Below, in pieces: positions 18,301-25,454 of a stretch of DNA of 35,481 nt; within the stretch, counting starts at the first letter, position 1, and each line of letters begins with the position of its first letter. Source of the DNA: Porphyromonadaceae bacterium UBA7048 (GTDB taxonomy: Bacteria; Bacteroidota; Bacteroidia; Bacteroidales; Muribaculaceae); NCBI GenBank assembly GCA_002493945.1, contig DLAL01000069.1, forward strand, positions 1-35,481, in the 5' to 3' direction. The position numbers and the translations under genes are program-made. The notes beneath the pieces are model-generated. The model was not told where the DNA came from. It made no database searches and saw only the letters and a program-made list of their open reading frames with translations.

Positions 18301-18910
18301 CAACGTCCTCGTTGTCGACACCGAAGTTTACTCGAATACCGGCGGCCAGTCGTCGAAGGCAACTCCTCTCGGCGCTATCGCCAAGTTCGCATCGTCGGGC
18401 AAGCGCATCCGCAAGAAAGACCTCGGCCTCATCGCATCGACCTACGGCTACGTATATGTAGCACAGGTGGCTATGGGCGCCGACCAGGCTCAGACCCTCA
18501 AGGCCATCCGCGAGGCTGAGGCTTACGACGGTCCTTCGCTGATCATCGCTTACTCGCCCTGTATCAACCACGGCATCAAGAGCGGCATGGGTCACTCGCA
18601 GGCCGAGGAAGAGCGCGCAGTGAAGTGCGGCTACTGGCACCTCTGGCGCTACAACCCCGCAGTGGAAGCTACCGGCGGCAATCCCTTCACGCTCGACAGC
18701 AAAGAGCCTGACTGGAGCCTCTTCGAAGACTTCCTCAAGGGTGAGGTGCGCTACGCTTCGGTGCTCAAGCAGTATCCTGACGAAGCTCACGAACTCTTCT
18801 CGGCAGCTCAGGCCAACGCTCAGTGGCGCTACAACAACTACCGCCGTCTTGCCCAGCAGCAGTGGGGTGTGGACCCGGAAGTGGCTGCCGTTGAGAAATC
18901 CAACGAATGA
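15332..18910 (+). CDS. nifJ: Pyruvate:ferredoxin (flavodoxin) oxidoreductase
   Basis: 1192 residues, full length for the single-chain homodimeric enzyme, which converts pyruvate and CoA to acetyl-CoA, CO2 and reduced ferredoxin using thiamine diphosphate and three [4Fe-4S] clusters. Domains in order: pyruvate-binding domain (YPITPSSTMAEYVDEW, about 30-45); domain II (EKVGLISVHLYRPF); EKR-type linker; 8Fe-8S ferredoxin domain with CIQCNKCAYVCPH (from C690) and CLGCGNCVDVCPG (from C747); and the thiamine diphosphate domain with proximal cluster SGACSGCGET (C817), GDG at 968-970 and VDTEVYSNTGGQSSK. All cluster cysteines inspected are present. Codons end almost uniformly in C or G, consistent with very high expression in an anaerobe. 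It is monocistronic, between its own promoter and a strong terminator. Confidence 0.97.
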   Translation: MSKEKKFLTCDGNQAAAHISYMFSEVAAIYPITPSSTMAEYVDEWSAAGRKNIFGETVLVQEMQSEGGAAGAVHGALQAGALTTTYTASQGLLLMIPNMYKIAGELLPSVFHVSARTLASHALSIFGDHQDVMSVRQTGFAMLAEGSVQEVMDLAAVAHLASLKASVPFVNFFDGFRTSHEIQKIEMLEQDQLEPLLDRKALADFRARALTPDAPVARGMAENGDVFFQHREACNKHYDAVPDIVEGYMAEISKITGREYHLFNYYGAPDADRVIIAIGSVSQAIEEAIDHLTSKGEKVGLISVHLYRPFSAKHFLAAIPETAKRIAVLDRTKEPGANGEPLYLDVKECFYGRENAPVIVGGRYGLASKDTTPAQIISVYENLALPTPKDHFTLGIVDDVTFTSLPMLPEIPLGDPSTYEAKFFGLGADGTVGANKNSVKIIGENTDKYCQAYFAYDSKKSGGFTCSHLRFGDRPIRSTYLVSTPNFVACHVQAYLNMYDVTRGLRDGGTFLLNTIWDGEELAKNLPAHVKRYFAQHNITVYYINATKIAQEIGLGNRTNTILQSAFFRITEVIPVDLAIEQMKKFIVKSYGKKGQDVVDKNNQAVDRGGEYHKLDVDPAWASLEDAPKAENHDPAFINEIVRPINAQNGDLLPVSAFKDIPDGTWQQGTAAYEKRGVAAFVPEWLEENCIQCNKCAYVCPHASIRPFVLDEAEVSASPFGTEGSIPALGPAFKGMRFIQAVDVLDCLGCGNCVDVCPGKKGVKALQMRPLETQLDKQASWEYCVADVKSKQDLIDIKANVKNSQFATPLFEFSGACSGCGETPYVKLISQLFGDHEMVANATGCSSIYSGSVPSTPYTTNAAGHGPAWANSLFEDFAEFGLGMKVATEKIRERVAALFTAMLGCDKCSAEMKALAQQWLDGRHSAGITREVADKIVPMCEACGCDICKQLIELKGYIVARSQWIIAGDGAAYDIGFGGLDHVLASGKNVNVLVVDTEVYSNTGGQSSKATPLGAIAKFASSGKRIRKKDLGLIASTYGYVYVAQVAMGADQAQTLKAIREAEAYDGPSLIIAYSPCINHGIKSGMGHSQAEEERAVKCGYWHLWRYNPAVEATGGNPFTLDSKEPDWSLFEDFLKGEVRYASVLKQYPDEAHELFSAAQANAQWRYNNYRRLAQQQWGVDPEVAAVEKSNE

Positions 18911-18918
18911 TACTCTCT

Positions 18919-18990
18919 GTGAGACCCGGTCTCACGGCTGAATGATAAGACGCCGGACGCGATTCACCGATCGCGCCCGGCGTCCGTTTT
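18919..18990 (+). terminator. Tandem hairpins and terminator after nifJ
   Basis: A perfect palindrome GTGAGACC-C-GGTCTCAC (18919-18935) begins 8 bp after the stop. A stronger stem follows: GACGCCGG plus CGCGAT (18949-18963, one unpaired A) pairs with ATCGCG plus CCGGCGTC (18970-18984), then CGTTTT. The second hairpin is a good intrinsic terminator; the first may protect the transcript end. Confidence 0.85.
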
Positions 18991-19002
18991 GATGCGGCGC
19001 CG

Positions 19003-19034
19003 ATTGTGTATGTGACGGATTTTTATTAATTTTA
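19003..19034 (+). promoter_or_regulatory. Promoter of the esterase/SGNH pair
   Basis: ATTG (19003-19006), 20 nt, then TAATTTTA (19027-19034), 7 of 8 to the -7 consensus. The site is 32 bp before the ATG at 19066 and just beyond the nifJ terminator. Confidence 0.5.
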
Positions 19035-19065
19035 CAGTCGAAATTTTTTAAGCACGTCTGAAACT

Positions 19066-19899
19066 ATGAAAAGAATTTTACTCGGTCTTGCGGCAGTCGC
19101 GGCCGGATGCGCTATGGCGGCTGCGGCAGAGCGTGTCGAAATAGATCTGTGGCCCGACGGCGCTCCGGTGTCCAACGGCCTGCAGGGCGAAGACGCCCGT
19201 GCGATACTGTATGTCTTCCCGGCCGACAAGCCTACGGGCCGCATGATAATAGACTGTCCCGGAGGCGGCTATCAGATGCTGGCCATGGGGCATGAGGGGA
19301 CGGACATGGCCGACTGGATGAACCGCCAGGGTATCACCTATGCAGTGCTGAAGTACCGCATGCCGAACACGCACAGCACGGTTCCGCTCGACGATACGCG
19401 CCGTGCCATCAGCATAGCGCGAGAGAAGGCAGGGGAGTGGGGCGTCGACACCGGCAAAATCGGCATCATGGGTGCTTCGGCCGGAGGACACTGCGCCGCC
19501 ACACTTGCCACGATGTACGGCGAGGAGCGTTATCGCCCCGACTTCCAGATACTTTTCTATCCGGTCATCACGATGACTGCCGGTGTCACGCATCAGGGTT
19601 CGCGCGACAGCCTGCTCGGCACCAACGCGGACGATGATGCCGTGGCCGAATACAGCCTCGAGAACCGCGTGACCTCATCGACTCCTCCGGCCTTCATCAT
19701 GCTCTCGGCTGACGATACGATAGTGCCTCCGGCCAATTCGCTGGACTATGCGACGGCGCTGATGACGAACGGCGTGCCCGTGTCGCTCCATATGTATCCC
19801 ACCGGAGGACACGGCTGGGGATACAGCGACTGGTTCAAGTACAAGCGCCAGTGGACGGGCGAGCTCGAGAAATGGATTGCAGACCTTGACCGTGAATGA
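19066..19899 (+). CDS. Secreted alpha/beta-hydrolase, acetyl/feruloyl-esterase-like
   Basis: 277 residues with an N-terminal signal peptide (MKRILLGLAAVAAGCAMAAA). An oxyanion-hole loop is at CPGGGYQ (64-70). The nucleophile elbow is G-A-S-A-G with S138 in GIMGASAGGHCA, the acid is probably D217 in LSADDTIVPP, and the histidine is H249 in PTGGHGWGY, so the catalytic triad is complete. This pattern is that of the BD-FAE-like and carbohydrate-esterase-like hydrolases common in gut Bacteroidales, which remove acetyl or feruloyl groups from plant glycans; the substrate here is not shown. A cysteine at 15 could make it a lipoprotein (VAAGC), with the rest of the signal consistent. Its stop overlaps the first ATG of the next gene (ATGA), so the two hydrolases are expressed together. 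Confidence 0.85.
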   Translation: MKRILLGLAAVAAGCAMAAAAERVEIDLWPDGAPVSNGLQGEDARAILYVFPADKPTGRMIIDCPGGGYQMLAMGHEGTDMADWMNRQGITYAVLKYRMPNTHSTVPLDDTRRAISIAREKAGEWGVDTGKIGIMGASAGGHCAATLATMYGEERYRPDFQILFYPVITMTAGVTHQGSRDSLLGTNADDDAVAEYSLENRVTSSTPPAFIMLSADDTIVPPANSLDYATALMTNGVPVSLHMYPTGGHGWGYSDWFKYKRQWTGELEKWIADLDRE

Positions 19900-19907
19900 T
19901 GTGTGCC

Positions 19908-20594
19908 ATGAAGAAGGCAATGACCTTTATCCTGGCCCTGCTGATGGCTGCCGGAGCAGCGTTCGCGGCAGACCGCGCCAAGCCCGTAGTGTCGATACTC
20001 GGCGACTCCTACTCGACCTTCGAGCGATATATTCCCGATGGTAACCTCACGTGGTACCGTCCGTCTCCTGACCGAAACGTCACCGATGTCGACGATGTGC
20101 GTCAGACCTGGTGGTGGCAGCTCATATCCGAAGGCGGCTACATCCTGGGAGTGAACGACAGTTACAGCGGCGCCACGGTGTCGTACACCGGTTATGACGG
20201 AAATGACTACACCGACCGATCGTTCATCACGCGTCTCGAGCGCATTGTGCCGTCGGATATCCTGCTTATATTCGGCGCTACGAACGACAGCTGGGCCGGA
20301 AGCCCTGTGGGCGAGTTCAAGTACGGCAGCCTTACGCGCGAGGACCTGTTCAGCTTCCGTCCGGCTATGGCCCGGCTCATCAGCGAGGCGCAGAACCGCT
20401 TCCCGGGTACGCGCATCGTGTATATCATCAATTCGGAGCTGAAGGACGACATCACCTCGTCGATTATCGAGGTATGCCGTCACTACGGCTGCGAGTATGT
20501 GCTGCTCGAGAATGTGGACAAGATGTCCGGACATCCGTCGGTGGCTGGAATGAAGGCGATAAAGAATCAGGTGCTCAAGCGACTGAAGAAATAG
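19908..20594 (+). CDS. Secreted SGNH/GDSL-family hydrolase
   Basis: 228 residues from the ATG that begins MKKAMTFILALLMAAGAAFA, a clean signal peptide. An upstream in-frame ATG at 19896 would add four residues and overlap the preceding stop. Block I is VSILGDSYST with S34, block III is FGATND with N126, and the catalytic histidine is H209 in SGHPSVAGM. The usual D-x-x-H is replaced here by K-M-S-G-H-P, with the aspartate shifted (VDKMSGH). SGNH enzymes of this compact form are commonly deacetylases or lipases. Paired with the upstream esterase, removal of two kinds of ester from the same glycan is a reasonable guess. It ends 62 bp before ftsY, which has its own promoter. Confidence 0.82.
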   Translation: MKKAMTFILALLMAAGAAFAADRAKPVVSILGDSYSTFERYIPDGNLTWYRPSPDRNVTDVDDVRQTWWWQLISEGGYILGVNDSYSGATVSYTGYDGNDYTDRSFITRLERIVPSDILLIFGATNDSWAGSPVGEFKYGSLTREDLFSFRPAMARLISEAQNRFPGTRIVYIINSELKDDITSSIIEVCRHYGCEYVLLENVDKMSGHPSVAGMKAIKNQVLKRLKK

Positions 20595-20599
20595 AAAAA

Positions 20600-20631
20600 T
20601 TTGTGGGAGTGAGGGATATTTGCTAACTTTG
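20600..20631 (+). promoter_or_regulatory. Promoter of ftsY
   Basis: TTTG (20600-20603), exactly 20 nt, then TAACTTTG (20624-20631). Both elements match the Bacteroidota consensus fully, making this the best promoter in the window. The ATG follows at 20657. Confidence 0.8.
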
Positions 20632-20656
20632 CATAATAAACAATCGTAAGAGAATA

Positions 20657-21619
20657 ATGGGATTTTTCGATTTCTTCAGCAGAGACAAGAAGCAGAACCT
20701 CGACCGCGGCCTTCAGAAGACCAAAGAAGGCGTGCTTGGCAAGCTCCGCCGTGTGTTCACGGGCCGGCGCACTATTGATGATGATTTCCTTGACGAACTC
20801 GAGGAGGTCTTCATCACAAGCGATGTCGGCGCCGAGACGACTCTCAAGATTCTGGACCGCATACAGGCCCGCGTGGCCCGCGACAAGTATGTGGACATGG
20901 ACGAGCTGAACGAACTGCTCTGCCAGGAAATCAGCGACCTGCTGGCCGAGAGTGACCACGACGAATCGACAGGTACGTTCGAACCCGCTCCCGGTCGCAA
21001 ACCCTACGTCATTATGGTGGTAGGCGTCAACGGTGTGGGTAAGACCACCACCATCGGTAAGCTGGCATATGCCTACAAGGCTGCCGGAAACCGCGTGATG
21101 CTCGGAGCCGCCGATACCTACCGCGCCGCCGCCGTGCCTCAGCTTGAGGAGTGGGCGCGCCGCGTAGACGTGCCGGTGGTCAAGCAGCAGGAGGGCGCCG
21201 ACGCCGCTGCCGTGGCATTCGACACCATGTCGTCGGCCGTGGCCAACAATATGGACGTGGTCATCATCGACACCGCTGGCCGTCTGCACAACAAGAAGGG
21301 CCTGATGGACGAGCTCTCGAAGATCAAGCGCTCCATATCGAAGGTAGTGCCCGGCGCGCCCGATGAGGTGCTGCTGGTGCTCGACGGTTCGACGGGACAG
21401 AACGCTTTCGAGCAGGCCCGCCAGTTCTCGGCCGCCACGCAGGTGACGCACCTTGCCGTGACGAAACTCGACGGCACGGCCCGCGGCGGTGTGGTGATAG
21501 GCATAAGCGACCAGTTCAAGATTCCGGTGAAGTATATCGGTATCGGCGAGAAGATGGAGGACCTCCAGCTGTTCAACAAACGTGCTTTCGTTGAGTCGCT
21601 GTTCGGACGCAAGGGTTGA
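20657..21619 (+). CDS. ftsY: Signal recognition particle receptor FtsY
   Basis: 320 residues. FtsY is the membrane-associated GTPase that docks the SRP-ribosome complex to the Sec translocon. The helical N domain spans about 20-105 and the G domain about 110-318: P-loop GVNGVGKTT (123-131), DTYRAAAVPQLEEW (153-166), DTAGRLHNK (205-213), TKLDG (269-273) and the closing GIGEK (295-299). There is no long acidic A domain; instead the protein begins MGFFDFFSRDKK, an amphipathic helix that can contact the membrane directly, as in other short FtsY proteins. The rimO fusion gene lies 117 bp downstream on the same strand, with a hairpin between. Confidence 0.96.
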   Translation: MGFFDFFSRDKKQNLDRGLQKTKEGVLGKLRRVFTGRRTIDDDFLDELEEVFITSDVGAETTLKILDRIQARVARDKYVDMDELNELLCQEISDLLAESDHDESTGTFEPAPGRKPYVIMVVGVNGVGKTTTIGKLAYAYKAAGNRVMLGAADTYRAAAVPQLEEWARRVDVPVVKQQEGADAAAVAFDTMSSAVANNMDVVIIDTAGRLHNKKGLMDELSKIKRSISKVVPGAPDEVLLVLDGSTGQNAFEQARQFSAATQVTHLAVTKLDGTARGGVVIGISDQFKIPVKYIGIGEKMEDLQLFNKRAFVESLFGRKG

Positions 21620-21656
21620 GTCCCTTGCTTTCGCTTACTACTTTTTTTACACATTT

Positions 21657-21690
21657 CGCGCTTTTGCCGTCTATGCGGGTCAAAAGCGCG
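21657..21690 (+). terminator. Hairpin between ftsY and the rimO fusion gene
   Basis: Perfect 10-bp inverted repeat CGCGCTTTTG / CAAAAGCGCG (21657-21666 and 21681-21690) with a 14-nt loop. No T-run follows, so it may be a weak terminator or a transcript-stabilising element. I could not find a consensus promoter between it and the ATG at 21737, so read-through from ftsY is possible. Confidence 0.4.
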
Positions 21691-21736
21691 TCCGTGCGTC
21701 TGATACGTACGTCCGGACGGTTAATCAGTATAGCAG

Positions 21737-24019
21737 ATGAGCAAAATCAAAGTATCGGTGCTTAGTCTTGGGTGTTCCAAGAATCTTGTTGACAGTGAGC
21801 GTCTTGCGCGCAGATTCGCCGACATGTCGGTGGACGTGGCCTTCGTGGATGAGCTTCCGCAGGACGGAAGCATCCTGGTGGTGAATACGTGCGGTTTCAT
21901 AGGCGACGCCAAGGAGGAATCCGTGAATATTCTCCTCGGAGCCTGTGAACTGAAGAAAGAAGGGCGCCTGGCCGCCGTCTACGGCATGGGCTGTCTGACA
22001 GAACGCTACCGCGAGGAACTGCTTAGCGAGATACCCGAACTCGACGGTATCCGGGGCAAGTTCGACTGGGACGGTCTTGTGACCGAAATCGCAGGCCGCG
22101 ACAGCGATACGAGGCCGTGGTCGCGCACGCTGTCGACTCTGCCGCACTATGCCTACGTGAAGATATCCGAAGGGTGCAACCGCTTCTGCGCCTTCTGTGC
22201 CATACCCCTCATCACGGGGCGTCATCACTCGCGTCCGGCCGCGGAAATACTCGAGGAAGTGCGCGAGCTTGCCGCCGGAGGCACCCGTGAATTCAATATC
22301 ATCGCGCAGGACCTGTCATCCTACGGGCGCGACCTGTCGGCCGACGGGTCGTCGCAGCTCGCCTCGCTGCTCGAGGACATGGCGCACATTGACGGCGTGG
22401 AGATGATCAGACTCCACTATGCCTATCCGTCGGACTTCCCCTATGACATACTGCCCGTGATGGCGCGCAACCGTCAGATATGCAAGTATCTCGACATAGC
22501 CCTGCAGCACATCGACGACCGCGTGCTCGACAACATGCAGCGCCACATCACCGCCGCACAGACCCGCGAGCTCCTTGACCGCATCCGCCGCGAAGTGCCC
22601 GGCATACACATCCGCACCACCATGATGGTGGGCTTCCCCGGCGAGGATGACGCCGCATTCGAGCGCCTTATCGACTTCGTGAAGGAGCAGCGCTTCGAGC
22701 GCCTCGGCGCTTTCGCATATTGCGAGGAGGAGGGTACCTATGCCGCACGGCACTTGGGTGATCCCATACCCGAAGAGGTGAAGCAGGCGCGTCTCGACCG
22801 TCTGATGACCGTGCAGGAAGAGATAGCGAGTGAAATAGCGGAAGAGAAGGTAGGGCAGATTCTGCGGGTCATCATAGACAAGAAACTTGAGGACGGCGTC
22901 TACGAAGGCCGCACCGAATTCGATTCGCCTGAAGTCGACCCTGTGGTCATTGTCAACTCGGACCGCGAGCTTGTGACCGGAGATATATACGATGTCCGGA
23001 TTCTCGGAGGCTCGTACGTGGACCTCGAAGGCGTCGTGGCCGACGCGCCCTTCCTGTACTACCGTCTGCCGAACGACACCGAGTGGCACCGCTGCGGTTT
23101 CACCGGAATGTCTGACGACAAGAAACGGCTGCGTTTCGGCGACGCTGTCATCGAGCCGTGGACTGACTGTGACTTCGGCACCATGATGAATGTATGCCCT
23201 GAGTCGGTGTCGGAGAAAAAATATGCTGAAGCCGTCGGCCCTCTTATATCGAAACTTCAGAAGCGAGGAGGCAAGGCCGTGTTCTGCAGACAGATATGCG
23301 GCGGTATGACGTACTTAAACCTCGACGAACTCAAAACTGCCGCAGAGAGCTATTTCAGCGAGTTCGGCGACGCGTTCTGCTTCATCTTCTATCATCCCGT
23401 CACCGGATGGTGGATGGGCTCGACCCCTGAACTGCTGCTTGAAGTCGAGAGTGATAATGAGGCTAAGACGAGAGCTTTAGCCGGCACTCGCTTCTGTGGG
23501 CCTGACCGTTCCGAAGAATGGGACGAAAAGAACCTTGCCGAGCACCGTATGGTTATCGACGACATATGCGGCAATATCAGCGCGCTATCGGCCGGTCTTG
23601 AGGTCACGCCTTGCGGGATGCGTTCGCTCGTGTACTCGCATCAGGACTACGGTGCGCTCGAGCATCTGTGTACCGACATCAGGATTGTGAGTCATGACGG
23701 CTCCTTGCCTGTGGAGGAAATACTCGATGCCATACATCCCACGGCGGCCGTGTGCGGCTATCCACGAGCCGAGGCTCTGGATGAAATAAGGAATTCGGAG
23801 TATTGGCCTCGCCACTGTTATGGCGGCCGCATCACCGTGCAGACTCCTGCCGGGTCGTTGTCGTATGCCATCCTCCGCTGCGTGCACTTCCGTAACAACG
23901 GCTGGGCAGTCTATGCCGGCTCAGGCATCACGGCTGACTCGACCGTCGGGGAGGAATACCGCGAGACGGCTCTAAAGGCCGCTCCGCTGACCTCGCTCTT
24001 CGAGCGTCACTTCAAGTAA
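21737..24019 (+). CDS. rimO: RimO methylthiotransferase fused to isochorismate synthase-like chorismate-binding enzyme
   Basis: 760 residues in one uninterrupted frame; RimO alone is about 430. RimO part: N-terminal methylthiotransferase domain with cluster cysteines C13, C52 and C86; radical SAM core with C147, C151 and C154 (EGCNRFCAFC); and a TRAM domain from about 370 to 434 (VGQILRVIIDKKLEDGVYEG to GSYVDLEG). It would methylthiolate the conserved aspartate of ribosomal protein S12. With no visible linker the chain continues (APFLYYRLPND, 437-447) into a chorismate-binding domain: probable general base K513 (GGKAVFCR), STPELLLEV, ALAGTR (580-585), general acid E602 (LAEHRMVIDD), HPTAAVCGYPR (667-677), CYGGRI, YAGSGIT and EEYRETALK. 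This matches MenF/EntC-type isochorismate synthases of menaquinone or siderophore synthesis more than anthranilate synthase. Both halves look complete. I know of no such fusion from memory. Confidence 0.88.
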   Translation: MSKIKVSVLSLGCSKNLVDSERLARRFADMSVDVAFVDELPQDGSILVVNTCGFIGDAKEESVNILLGACELKKEGRLAAVYGMGCLTERYREELLSEIPELDGIRGKFDWDGLVTEIAGRDSDTRPWSRTLSTLPHYAYVKISEGCNRFCAFCAIPLITGRHHSRPAAEILEEVRELAAGGTREFNIIAQDLSSYGRDLSADGSSQLASLLEDMAHIDGVEMIRLHYAYPSDFPYDILPVMARNRQICKYLDIALQHIDDRVLDNMQRHITAAQTRELLDRIRREVPGIHIRTTMMVGFPGEDDAAFERLIDFVKEQRFERLGAFAYCEEEGTYAARHLGDPIPEEVKQARLDRLMTVQEEIASEIAEEKVGQILRVIIDKKLEDGVYEGRTEFDSPEVDPVVIVNSDRELVTGDIYDVRILGGSYVDLEGVVADAPFLYYRLPNDTEWHRCGFTGMSDDKKRLRFGDAVIEPWTDCDFGTMMNVCPESVSEKKYAEAVGPLISKLQKRGGKAVFCRQICGGMTYLNLDELKTAAESYFSEFGDAFCFIFYHPVTGWWMGSTPELLLEVESDNEAKTRALAGTRFCGPDRSEEWDEKNLAEHRMVIDDICGNISALSAGLEVTPCGMRSLVYSHQDYGALEHLCTDIRIVSHDGSLPVEEILDAIHPTAAVCGYPRAEALDEIRNSEYWPRHCYGGRITVQTPAGSLSYAILRCVHFRNNGWAVYAGSGITADSTVGEEYRETALKAAPLTSLFERHFK

Positions 24020-24032
24020 TGTAGAAACGAAT

Positions 24033-25454
24033 ATGAACGATTCCTCTTCTCGACATATGCTTCTCGTCGTCGGTCTGGCGATGAGCGGGCTGCTCCTGCT
24101 GTCGGCTGTGCCCTGGAGCAGGCTGACGGGAAACATGATCAAGGATTTCAATCTTTTCGGCCAGCTTTTCCCTGAGGATAGCTCGGACGAAAGGCCGGCC
24201 TCGGATGTCAGGACTGAAATAGATCCCGAACTGGCCGACTTTCTGGCGGAGACGGCCGTGGCCGAATCCGTCGATACGGCAGCCTCCGTGGCCGAAACTG
24301 CGGTTGCGGAAGCTGACAGTGCGGCCGTGGCCGTGCCTCACACGGAAGCTCCCGTGGTGAACGGCGTCGTGGCCATAGAGAACTATCTGCCGGGCGGCTC
24401 GGGCTCATTCCCTCGGCTCAAGGCAGCGCTGGGCGGTGCCGCGAACCGCACCGTGCGCATCGCCGTGCTGGGAGATTCGTTCATCGAAGGCGACCTTTTC
24501 GCGCAGGATCTCCGCGAGTCTTTCCAGAGCCGCTACGGCGGCATGGGGGTTGGATTTGTGCCTATGCACTCTGATTTCCCCGGATTCAGACAGTCGGTGA
24601 AGATGTCTGACAGCGGATGGACTCTTCATGACATCCGCACGATGGAGCGGTCGGACACTATCCGCACACTGTCGTGCGACTACGCGCGTGCCTCGGGGCG
24701 CGCTGTGACCACTTTCACCGGCAACGCCAAGAACGAGCGCCTCGCCGCATGGGAGAGGTCGACATTCGCGGTCCTCAGTTCCGACAGCGGACGCGTGGTT
24801 ATGTCCGGTGATTTCGGAGAGCGACAGTTCGAGGTCGGTCCGTCGGACGAGCCGCAGTTTCTGACCGTCGAAGGCCGCACCACGAGTTGCAAGGTTTCTA
24901 CCGACATGGCCGGACTTGTCGCCCTCGGGACATATCTCGACGGGCACTCTGGCGTGCAGGTCGACTGCATGTCGATACGCGGCAATTCGGGCATACCTCT
25001 GCGGAAAATCAATGCCGGTCTGTGTGCCGCCATGGCCGACCGGATGCCCTACGACCTTATAATACTCGAATACGGTATAAACGCCATATCGGAGGAGCAG
25101 ACCGATTACAGCGCTTACGGACTCGCCATGTCGGCGGTCATCGACCGTCTGCGCTCCGTTTATCCCGGGGCCGACATACTCGTGCTCGGCGTGAGCGACC
25201 GCGGCGCCAAGCACGACGGAGCGGTGCGGTCTTTGCCGGCCTGTGCGGCGATGGTCGACGTGCAGCGCCGCATGGCCCACCGCAGCGGCGTCCACTTCTG
25301 GGATATGCGTGCCGCCATGGGCGGCGAGAACTCTGTGGTGGACTGGCGCAAGCGCCGTCTGATGAATGCCGACTACATCCACCTAAACCGCGACGGCGGC
25401 CGCGAGATGGCGCGCCTTCTGTTCGACGCCATAAGCCGGTCTCTGAATGAGTAA
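24033..25454 (+). CDS. Membrane-anchored SGNH hydrolase with inserted domain
   Basis: 473 residues. An N-terminal transmembrane helix (about 9-26, LLVVGLAMSGLLLLSAV) anchors the protein. A low-complexity acidic/alanine-rich stalk of about 75 residues follows (ETAVAESVDTAASVAETAVAE). The SGNH domain begins near 140: block I VLGDSFIEGD (S149), block II IRGNSG (G317), block III EYGINA (N350) and block V NADYIHLNRDGG (D447, H450). About 160 residues are inserted between blocks I and II, likely a beta-rich accessory module like that seen in peptidoglycan or polysaccharide O-acetyl esterases/transferases of the PatB/Ape1 kind. It begins 13 bp after the RimO fusion and overlaps the next gene by 8 bp. 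In related genomes such pairs often sit beside an MBOAT acyltransferase; none is in this window. Confidence 0.8.
   Translation: MNDSSSRHMLLVVGLAMSGLLLLSAVPWSRLTGNMIKDFNLFGQLFPEDSSDERPASDVRTEIDPELADFLAETAVAESVDTAASVAETAVAEADSAAVAVPHTEAPVVNGVVAIENYLPGGSGSFPRLKAALGGAANRTVRIAVLGDSFIEGDLFAQDLRESFQSRYGGMGVGFVPMHSDFPGFRQSVKMSDSGWTLHDIRTMERSDTIRTLSCDYARASGRAVTTFTGNAKNERLAAWERSTFAVLSSDSGRVVMSGDFGERQFEVGPSDEPQFLTVEGRTTSCKVSTDMAGLVALGTYLDGHSGVQVDCMSIRGNSGIPLRKINAGLCAAMADRMPYDLIILEYGINAISEEQTDYSAYGLAMSAVIDRLRSVYPGADILVLGVSDRGAKHDGAVRSLPACAAMVDVQRRMAHRSGVHFWDMRAAMGGENSVVDWRKRRLMNADYIHLNRDGGREMARLLFDAISRSLNE

Noticed and set aside
15239..18790. A 1183-codon open frame antisense to nifJ
   Set aside because: It mirrors nifJ, whose biased codons rarely produce stops on the other strand. 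The translation is low-complexity and valine/glutamate-rich and has no recognisable domain, while the plus strand gives a full-length enzyme.
23107..24019. A separate start (ATG at 23107) for a free isochorismate synthase
   Set aside because: It would remove the first part of the chorismate domain, has no ribosome-binding context, and there is no stop codon before it. The fused reading is simpler.
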